Under the pieces are notes generated by a model, which saw only the letters and a program-made list of their open reading frames with translations, was not told where the DNA came from and made no database searches. From assembly GCA_964645705.1 (NCBI GenBank), contig CAZYAB010000001.1:211015-275014 (forward strand): a stretch of DNA of 64,000 nt, given 5' to 3'. A program made the position numbers and the translations under genes. This document shows, piece after piece, positions 21,001-33,000 of the stretch. How positions within the stretch are numbered: position 1 is the first letter of the stretch; the number at the start of each line of letters is the position of its first letter. This stretch comes from CAXGTL01 sp964645705 (GTDB lineage: Archaea; Nanobdellota; Nanobdellia; Woesearchaeales; CAXGTL01).

Positions 21001-24000
21001 ATTGTTTGAACAGACCAATAATAAGTTTGATTAGTTACATTTAACATAATGCCTGTAGCAGTTATCATATTACCATACATTCCTTGCGCAGGTGAACTAC
21101 CTAAACCATATTTTCCACTTACAATGTTCCTGCTTCCAGAACTATTTCCAACTTTTATATTATAATATAAAGTTCCTCCTTGTGTATCAGATGCACCAGA
21201 CCATGATAAATTTAAACCATCATCATGATAATTATTTATTACAGAAGTAGGAGCACTTGGTAAATCATTATTAGATGATAATTCTCCTGTATATATTTTT
21301 GCACTAGCTCCGCTTATATCTCCTATTAATACAAGATCAAGATTATTATCACCATCATAATCAGCAAATAAACAAGAACCAGATCCTATTGATGATCCTG
21401 CATTATTAGAAGTTGGCAAGAACTTTTCAAAATCAAAGTCTTCTGTAAAATTAACTCCTGTGTTATTAAGTAAAACAAGATCATCACTAGCTGTGCTAGC
21501 TATTGTAAATATTAAATCTATTTTTCCATTATTATTATAGTCTCCAGGATATAACATTCCAGGATTATTAAATGTTAAACCAGATGTCCAGTTAGAATTA
21601 TAATCAAATGATGTCTGATTATTGAAATAAATGTCTAATTTAGTTTCACTAGATACTCTTCCTTGTATTGCAATATCCATCCACGCATCATTATTGTAGT
21701 CACCTATTGCAGTATATAGAAGATTAGTACTTCCTGTTGGTAATTCATAATTTTGTGATATTCCTAAGCTGTAACTAGAATTATACACAAATGTTGATTT
21801 GTTGTTAATATATATCTCTGCGTATATATTGTCATTTTCATCTCCTCCAACAAGCAGTAAATCAAGATATGTATCATTATCAACATCAAACAGATTAGCA
21901 GCACCATTATACATTGCTGTTAAATTCTTTTGCCAGCCATTATTTTCATGCAAAGCTGTTCCATTATTAACATATACTTTTGATTCAAGTCCATTAACAC
22001 CACCTATGCTATAATTAATTCCAATCAATACCATGTCAATCTTACCATCTAGATTAATATCACCGACAGCAATTGAACCTTGTTGTTTAGGAGTAATATT
22101 TTGTGACCAAGTGGAATTTTCTACAAACATTGATTGATTATTTATATAAATTTCAGTTGATGCAAAATCATTAACATCTGTTCCAGAAACAATAAGATCT
22201 AACCAACCATCATTATTAATATCAGTTAATATAGAACTTGCAGATGTTACATTTGTTATATTCTTGCTCCATGTTGAGTTAACATTGAATGTAGATCCAT
22301 CATTAATATAAACATTTGCAATAGCATTGCCATTTCCATCATTACCAATTACAATCAGATCAAGATCATCATCATTATCAACATCACCAGATGTTATTGC
22401 ATTAGTGAATCCACCATTGATATTGGTCTGCCAAGTAGTTTGTTCTTTAAATGCTTCAATTATTTTTGTTGAAACATTCAACCAATTATTATAATTAGAG
22501 TCATTTGTAGTTGCATTCATTCCTAATACAAATGTTCCAACATTTGCATCACTTATATTAACTATAAATGAAGTCCTTGAATAAGCAGAAACTTCTTCAA
22601 ATGATGTTTGATTAGCAACCAAAGTATCAAAGCCATTATAATTACTAAAATTAATAGTAATATTTTCATTAGAATCTTGATTATTAATTATCTTTACATA
22701 ATAAGTTTCTATATTGCCTACTGTAGCATAACCATCAAAATCATCATTACCATATTGAGCAACTCCTGTTGCTTCGTCAATGGTTATATTTATTCCAGCA
22801 GTGATCTCTGATTTTCTTATTGGTAGATAATCTATTACATGATTATCACCAGCATCTTGATTATTTCCTTGTGTACTTAGATTATATATTTCATCACAAA
22901 TGACATTTGTATTAGCATCAAAACAACCTTCAGAAGGTTCATCTTTAGCAGTCCAAACATTACCATAATCAGAATTGTTTAGCATAAGATTATTAGTATT
23001 TTGCAGACTATTTAATGTACTACTATCCATAAATGTGTTTGTTACAAATAGAGTATCATTATTTCTTCTATTGTTAGTATTATCAAAATAAATATTTGTT
23101 TGCACATTATTATTAATAGTATTATTATAAAATTCATTGCCACTAGATCCATCAAAATACAACCCATAATTAGTATTGTATTCAATATATGATGTATTAA
23201 TAGAATTATCATTAGCAAAATATAAATAAATTCCATCATCAGAATTATTATTAACAGTTAGATTACTAAAATCACTTAGATTAGTGTCATATAAATAAAT
23301 TCCATATGAAAAATTAAGTATTGTACAATTTCTAACAATGATATTTGTTCTTCCTGTGATATTAATACCAGCATATGTGCTTGATGTACCATCGCCTTGT
23401 ATTTGATGTCCTTGGCAATCAAGTATGATGTCATTTGCTTGAATATCAAAACAACCTGTTTCATTTTCAATATCTTGTGTTAATCTGTATGTTTCAGATT
23501 CACTATCAAGATTTTGACAACTGCTTATATAAGTAGTAGGGACATATGTTTGTTCAGCAGACCAATCACTTGCTGTAAATGAAGAATCAATAGTTTGAAC
23601 AGCCCAATAATATGTTCCTTTGCTAATATTTAGTTGAATATTGTCTCCTGTTAACATATTACCAAACATGCCTTGGCTAGGATTACTTGCAGAACCATAT
23701 ACTCTGCTAACAATATCATTTGCACCACTGCTTGTTCCAACACGTAGATTATAATACAATGTTCCACCTTCTGTATCTGTTGCACCCGACCAATTTATAT
23801 CAAGAGAATCACCATAACTATTTGCAAATGAAGTTGGAGCACTTGGTGCTGTATTGTCAGATGCTAATTCTGCAGTATAGATCTCAGCACTTGCACCACT
23901 TTCATCTCCTGATAACACTATGTCTAAATTATTATCAGAATCAACATCAACTAATAATGCTGTTCCTGACATTATTCCTGTTCCTGCATTGTTATTATTT

Positions 24001-27000
24001 GGTAAGAATTTTTTAAATTCACTATCTTCTACAAAACTTTCACCAGTATTATTTAATGCAAGTACACTGTCGCCTGTGGTTCCTGCAGGCATATAAACCA
24101 GATCAATGTTTCCATTATTATCATAATCACCAGGATAAACCATGCCCATTTCTTGGAAAGTCAAACCAGATGTCCAGCTAGAATTATAATTAAATGATGT
24201 TTGATTATTAAGATAAATATCTAATTGTTTATCTCCACCATTAATTTGTCCAAAGATGGCAATATCTATTGATCCATCATTATCAAAATCAGCAATTGTT
24301 GTATACATGTGATTTCCTGATCCTTGTGTTTGATAATTATTAAACCCTAAGCTATAACTAGAATTATAAACAAGAGTTGTTGTATTACTAATATAAACCT
24401 CTGTCAATAGATTGTTATTCTCATCTTCTCCAACAATCAATAAATCAAGATAAGTATCATTATCAACATCAAACAGATTAGCACTTCCTTTGTACATTCC
24501 TGTTAAATTCTTTTGCCATGCATGATTTTCATTGAATGTTGTTCCATTATTAATATAAACCTTTGACTCTATACCTGTAGGATCAGAATTATTATATCCA
24601 ACCAATACCATATCTATTTTACCATCTAGATTAATATCACCAACAGCAATTGATGCGCTTTGTTTAGGTGTAATGTTTTGTGACCATGTAGTATTTTGTA
24701 TAAATCCTGATCTATTATTTATATAAACTTCAGTTGATGCAGAACTATTTATATCGCTTCCAGCAACAATCAAATCAAGCCAACCATCATTATCAATATC
24801 AGCTAATGCAGTGCTTGGTGATGTTACATTCGTGATATTCTTACTCCATGTTGAATTAACATTAAATGTTGATCCATCATTAATATAAACATTTGCAATC
24901 GGTTTACTATTACTATTTTCTCCAATAATTATTAAATCAAAATCAGAATCATTATCAACATCTCCAGATGCAATTGCAGGTGTTATTACACCATTAAGAT
25001 TAGTTTCCCATGTTGCATCATCTTTAAATGTTTCAATCACTTTTGTTGTAAGATTAAGCCATTGAGTATAATCAGTATCATTTGTTGTTGTGTTTATTCC
25101 AACAATGTATGTTCCAATTGCAGAATCAGTTACATTTATTGTAAATGAAACTTTTCCATATGCAGGAACACCTTCAAATGATGATTGATTAACAATGATT
25201 GTACCAATGTTATTATAATTAGTTGTATTAATAGTAATATGGTCTGCAGAATTTTGACTATTGATGATATTTATGAAATAATTTGCAATATCATTAGCTA
25301 CTATGTAACCATTTGCAGCAGAATCATTATTTTGGCCTGCACCAGTGCTTGTTATTAATGATATACTTATGCCTGCAGTAATATCTGATTTTCTTAATGG
25401 TAAATAATCATTAAATTGTTCATCTCCACCACCACCAGCACTTTCAGCTGTAAAATTATATATATCATCACAAAAACCATCAACATTAGTATCATAACAA
25501 CCTTCTGTTGGTTCATCTTTACTTGTCCAGAAATTACCAAATTGTGAATTATTTAGATTGATTCTATCTGCATTAGTAGTAGTACCTAGACAATCTGAAT
25601 CAGTAATAGAATTTAAATAAATTAATGTATCTTCGCTGTTACTACCCGAAGTCATTTGGAAATTAATATCAGTATATGATCCTGCTCCTGATGTTGGATT
25701 TAAAAAAGTATTATTATAAAATGTATGGTTGTGTGCAGCATCAAGACTAACTCCTTGATTAGTATTATATGTGATTGATGATAAGAAAATCGTATTATTA
25801 ACTGATTTAGATACACTGATTCCAGATTCAGAATTATTTGTTAAATTTAGATTACTAAATGTACTGTGATTACCACTTTCCAAATAAATACCTGCAGTAA
25901 AATTAAATAAAGTACAATTACTTATGTTTGCTCTTGTTTGTTCTGTAATATTTATACCATAAGTAGTATCGCCAGTATCTCCATTACCTTCTATTCTATA
26001 ACCTTGGCAATCTAGTGTAATTCCTGTTTCTAAGACATTAATACAAGTAGAAGTGCTACTAATGTCTTGAGTTAATTTATATTTTTCATTAGCTATATCT
26101 AAATCTTGGCAACCACTTATTTCAATAGATTCACCAACACTAAATGTGTGTGTTGTTGAACTAGGATTAATATTTCCAACAGTATCATTACATTTATAGT
26201 AAAAAGAATAAGATGATCCATTAATCAACCCAATTGAATAATTACTATAATTAAAATAATGGAATGTATTATTAAAATAAGTAAAATTAGTTCCATTTGT
26301 GCCAAATATAAAATCACCTGATTCATTATATTGACATGTAGCATTTTCATTTGTCGTTATGTTTACCCATGTCCATAATGTCCCTCTTGATAATTCAGAT
26401 TGATTCTGTGGATATGTAATTGAAATAGTTGGAGGAGTCATATCACTCCTATTTAATCTAAAGACATGTCCTGTAGATTCTGACATCACATTGCCACTGG
26501 TATCATTACATTTATAATATAAATTATAAGTTGATCCATTAACCAAACCAATAGAATTATTACTATAATTCAATCTGTGGTATGTATTATTGCTGTTTAG
26601 GAAATTAGTTCCATTTGTACCAAATATAAATCCACCAGATTCATTGTATTGACAAGTAGCATTTTCATTGGTCGTAATATTAATCCATGTCCAAGTAGTT
26701 CCTGCTGATAGATTACTGTTATTGGTTGGGTAAATAATTGAAATACTTGGTGGACTCATATCACTTCTATTTAATCTAAAAATATGCATTGTTGAGCTAG
26801 ACATCACGTTTCCACTTGTATCATTACATTTATAATATAAATTATAACTTGAGCCATTAACTAGGCCAATAGAATTATTACTATAATTAAAATAATGGAA
26901 TGTATTATTAAAATAAGTAAAATTAGTTCCATTTGTGTCAAATATAAATTCTCCTGATTCATTATATTGACAAGTCGCATTTTCATTAGTTGTAATGTTT

Positions 27001-30000
27001 ATCCATGTCCAAGTCGTACCTGCAGATAGATTTGAATTGTCTTGCGGATAGATAATAGTGATTGATGGTGGTGTTATATCTTCATCAGATACAGATTTAT
27101 TTACACCAAATCTGTGCACTGTTGGAGTTGACATAATATTTCCGCCAGTATCATTACATTTATAGTATAGTGTATGCATTGTTTCATTTGCCAAACCAAT
27201 AGAAAAATTACTATAATTAAAATAGTGAAATGTATTATTTGATGATGTGAAATTAGTTCCATTTGTGCCAAATACAAATCCTCCTGATTCATTGTATTGA
27301 CAAGTAGCATTTTCATTAGTTGTAATATTAACCCATGTCCAAGTTGTTCCAGCAGATACATTGGTATTATTAACTGGGTAAACAATTGAAATTGTTGGTG
27401 CTGTTGTATCACCAGCCACATTAAACTCTTGCTCAGTTGACCATGCACTTGTTTTTAATGATGAATCAATTGTTTGAACAGACCAATAATAAGTGTCATT
27501 GCTCACATTCAAAGATATAAAATTATTTTGCAACATATTACCATACATTCCTTGTACAGGATAACTACCTATGCCTTGTTCACCGCTTACAACATCATCT
27601 CCAGCAGATGAAGTACCAACACGCAAATTATAAAATAACATACCTCCTTCTGAATCAGAAGCACCAGACCAATTAAGATCAAGACTTGTACCATAACCTT
27701 GATTAAATGAAGTAGGTGCAATTGGTACAGTGTTTGAACTTGATCTTGAATTAATAAATACTTTTCCATAATAATTACTTGAACTATCTTGACCCATTGT
27801 AATTAAATCAGGATCATTATCACTATTAATATCAATAATCACACCAGATACAGACTGTGAACTTGGCAGCATCTTTGCATATGTTGTATCAATATTAAAA
27901 TTTGAACCAGAATTATTATATAATACAAAACTTTCTTGTTGACCTGCAGACGGTATAAATACAATATCCATATCACCATCTGAATCATAATCAACAGGCG
28001 ATACTAAGCATGCAGCAGTAGGATTTACGCTAGTATTCCAAGTAGCATTATAATTAAAACTAGATTGATTATTAAGATAAATATCAAAATATTTAGTTCC
28101 ACTTATTTGCCCAATCATTGCAACATCAATCCAACCATCATTATTATAATCAGCAAATGCTGAATATAAACCCAGCATTCCACCATCAGATTCATAACTT
28201 TTCATTCCTAAACTATAACTAGAATTATACACAAATGCAGTTTCATTATTAATATAGAATTCAGTAAATACACTTGTTCCATCTTCACCAATTAAAAATA
28301 AATCAAGATAAGAATCATTATTAATATCAATCAAAGTCACACCATTTGCATTACTCATGTACATATCAGTTAGATTACCTTCCCAAACAAAGTCTTCATT
28401 AAATGTAGACCCATTATTAATGTAAACCTTTGATTCAATACCTTGTGCAGGCATTGCCATACTATCATTTACACCAATCATAACAAAATCAATATCGCCA
28501 TCTCTGTCAATATCCCCAACACCTATAGAAGCACTTTGTTTAGGTGTAATATTTTGTGACCAAGTTAAATTTTGTACAAACATGGATTGATTATTTATAT
28601 ATACTTTAGTACTTGCAACAGTATTTCCTCCTGAAATAGATTCTGAACCAGTAGCAATCAAGTCAAGCCAACCATCATTATTAATATCAGCAGCAGCAAT
28701 ACTAGGTGTGCTTAGGTTAGTTATGTTTTGGCTCCATGTATAATTAGGGCTAAATGTTGATCCATCATTTATATAAACATTTGTTATATAAGTACTAGCA
28801 CCAAAATCCTGCCCACTTGCAAATAAATCTAATAAACCATCATTATTAAAATCACCAACAACCATTCCTGTTGATCCAGAACCAACAAGATTTTTTTGCC
28901 ATGCTGTTGATTCTGCAAATGCTTCAATCACAAATGTTGTTAGATTTAGCCAATCATTATAACCAGTTGAATTTGTTGTTGCATTTATTCCTAAGATAAA
29001 TGATCCAAGAGCAGATTTACTTATGTTTACTGCAAATGAGATTTTTGAGTAAGCAGGCACAGATGCAAATGAACTAGCATTAGGTGATAAAATATCAAAT
29101 CCACCATAATTGCTTAAGTTTAATGTAATGTTTTCCGCAGTTTCTGCACTATTTATTATATCTACATAATAAGTACCAATATCATTAATTGCAGAATAAC
29201 CATCATAATTAGCATCATTATATTGTCCAGCACCGCTACTTGTTACTAATATTAAACTTATATTTGCAGTAATAGATGTTGATCTTAAAGGAAGATAATC
29301 AATAATATCATTCCATTGTCCATCTTGTCCAACCCCTTCAGCACTAAAATTATAAACATCATCACAAATACCATTAGAATCAGAATCATAACATGCTTGT
29401 GTTGGTTCATCTTTTGATAACCATTGATTACCAAATCTAGAATTATTCATTATATTATATTCTGAATTCGTTGTTTGTGAAAAGCTAGCACTACTATTAA
29501 ATGAGTTTCCATAGAATTTATTACTTGCACAACGCGACTCGGCACTACAATCAAAACGAATATCTATAATATCGCCAGAACTATACATATTAGAAAAAGT
29601 ATTATTTTCAAATATATTATTATTACCCATGTTATAAAATATAACACCATAACCAGGATTATCTTTGATTGTTGAAGTTTTTATTGTATTATTGTGTGAG
29701 TCTGTTAAATAAATACCAGAACCAGTATTATTAATAACAGTAAGATTAGTAAGATAACTTACATTTGCATTATACATATAAATACCATATGTGAAATTAA
29801 TAATAGTACAATTGTTTATAGTTGTATTCAATGTGTTTGTTATATTAAAACCAGAATATGAAAAATCTCCTGTAGGGGTTTCATTTCCAGTTATTTGATA
29901 ACCATCACAATCAAGTGTTATATTATCAGCAGTTATTGTAAAACAAGTTGAATCATTTTGTACATCTTGTGTTAATCTATAATGTTTTCCAGGTGTTGAT

Positions 30001-33000
30001 AAATTTTGACAAGCACTTAAACTTGTTCTTGTATCAACAACCGGCGGTGTATAAGTTTGTTCAGCTGACCATGCTGAAGCTTTTAATGATGAATCAATTG
30101 TTTGCACAGCCCAATACGTTGTTGCATTGCTTGTATTAACCAACATATATGTTTGATGTTGTGCATTACCATACATTCCTTGTGCAGGCAGATTACTAGA
30201 TGATTTTATTCCTCTTATTATTTCATAATCACCAGATGCTGTTCCAACTTTTACATTATAATATAATCTGCCACCTTCTGTATCTGTTGCACCTGACCAA
30301 GAAATATTAAGTTTAGGATCACCACCACCAATATAAGTATTTGCAAAAGTATCTGGTGCACCAGGAGCATTATTTGTTGTTGATAATCTGTTTGTAAATA
30401 TTTTTTGATACGCTGTTGTTGCAGCACCAGAAGATTCTGCACCAAACAATACAAGATCAAGATTATTATCAGAATCAACATCTACGAATAAACCTGATCC
30501 AGATTGCAACATATTTATATTATCTGGCAAGAACTTTGCAAAAGTAGTGTCACTTGTAATCGCTGATCCAGTGTTATTAAATAAATATACTCCGTCTCCA
30601 GTACTAGTAGATGGAGACAATGTTATTAAATCAATAAATCCATTATTATTATAATCTCCTGCATAAATCATTCCAATATTAGTACCAAATGTAACTCCAT
30701 CAGTCCAACTTTCATTATAGTTAAATGATGTTTGATTATTAAAATACATAAATATTGCAGTTGATCCAGATTGCCCGATTAAAGCAATATCCATCAAACC
30801 ATCATTATTATAATCTGCAGGAGCAGCATAAATATTATTAGTTCCACCACCACCAGGAGACATAAATGAATTAAATCCATTAGTATAACTAGAATTATAT
30901 ACAAATGTTGTTTTATTACTAATATAAACTTCTACCACTATGTTACTCACATCGTCTTCAGCAGACATTATTAAGTCAAGATAACCATCATTATCAATAT
31001 CCATTAAATTAGCAAAGCCTTCTGTACCAAGTGTTGTAAAATTCTTTTGCCATCCATGATCTTCATTAAATGATGAACCATTATTAACATAAACTTTTAA
31101 TAATTTATTTGAACCACTATCTTCTCCAATAACAACCAAATCAATCTTACCATCTAGATCAATGTCACTAGTAGCAACAGAAGGGTTTTGTACTGCGGTA
31201 AGATTTTGTTCCCATGTAAGATTTTGTATAAATGATGATTGATTATTTATATAAACATTACATTGTGGATTATTACCATCACTTCCAAACACAATTACAT
31301 CGATCCAACCATCATTATTAAAATCAGCAGCAGCAGATGATGACATTGTTGAATAATTTGTAAAATTAACAGACCATGTAAAATTTAGATTAAATTGTAA
31401 TCCATCATTAGTATAAACCCATGAACTAATATTACTATTTTCATTTTGACCAAACATTATTAAATCAGGTCTAGTATCATTATCAACATCAGCAGATATC
31501 ATAGAAGCACCGTAAGCACTGACAAGATTAGCACCCCAAGTAGTATTTTCACCAAATGCTTCTATAACATATGTTGTTAAATTAAACCAATGATCATAAT
31601 CTTTGCCATCAGTTGATAAATTTATTCCAACTATATATGTTCCAATTGTTGAATCAGTAACATTTATTTCGAATGCAACTTTACCATAAGCAGGGACACT
31701 TGTAAAAGAACTTTGGTTTAGTACAATACCACCTATATTGCCATAATTAGTTGTATTGATTACAATCTCATCACTTATAGCTTGACTATTTATGATCTCG
31801 AAAAAATAATTTCCAACACCATTAGGCAAGATATATCCATTTGTATCACTATCATTATTTTGACCAGAACCTATATCTGTTTGTAGTTTCATGATTGTAC
31901 CTGCAGTTATTGATGTTGATCTTATAGGTAAGAAATCTACAACATCACTTCCACCTCCTGGCGCACCACTTTGTGCAGTAAAATTATAAGCATCATCACA
32001 AATTCCATCAACATTAGTATCATAACAACCTTCTATTGGCTCATCATAACTTGTCCAAAAATTACCATAATTAGAATTATTTATGCCAAGTCTATCAGCA
32101 TTTTGTGAATTTGATATAGAATTCCAATCAAGGAATGTGTTTAAATAAATCAATGTATCCCCACTATTACTTCCACCCATCATCTGGAATTTAACATCTG
32201 TGTTGGTTGCTCCTCCTCCACCTCCACCAGTAGGATTTTCAAATGTATTATTATATATTGTATAATTATGTGATTCATCAAGACTAATTCCTTGACTACC
32301 TGAATAATAAATTGATGATAAAAATACAGAATTATTAATTGACCTTGATGAACTTATTCCAGATCCTGAATTATTTGTTAGATTTAGTTTATTAAAATGA
32401 CTGTGATTACTTTTTAAAGCATATATTCCTGCTGTAAAATTAAATATAGTACAATTAGTAATATTAATTCCTGTTCTTGCTGTTATATTAATACCATATG
32501 TGGTGTCACCAAACTGTTCACCATTTCCTTCTACTCTATAACCTTGACAATCTAGTGTTACATCATTACCAGTAACATGGAAACAAGTTGATTCATTTCT
32601 TACGTTTTGTGACAATTGATAAACACCACTTGACAATTCTCTACAAGAATTAATACTAGCAGCATTCCTTGCATAAACAACTTGATCACCAAAACTAAAC
32701 ATAATTGTGTGTTTTCCAGGTGTTAATACTTTTGATACTTCATAACTAGTTTCATCACATTCATAATCTTGTACAAACACGCTGCCATCAATCCATTCAT
32801 AATCAATGGATACATCACCACATTTCAAGTCTAAGAATTTAAGATCATTATCCTCATTAACATTATCCCAAGTTGTTCCATTGCTTGCAGCAATTGTTAA
32901 GTTTGCAATGCCTGATGTTGTAAATTCTACTGTCCAGTTTCCACCAACAACAGGATAAGATTGCACATTGAGAACAACAATCTCAATTTCATATGTTTGA

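Noticed and set aside
26125..27410. Regular repeats that might suggest a CRISPR array
   Set aside because: The period is 318 bp, the repeats are in frame, and they encode Ig-like domains of the giant protein.
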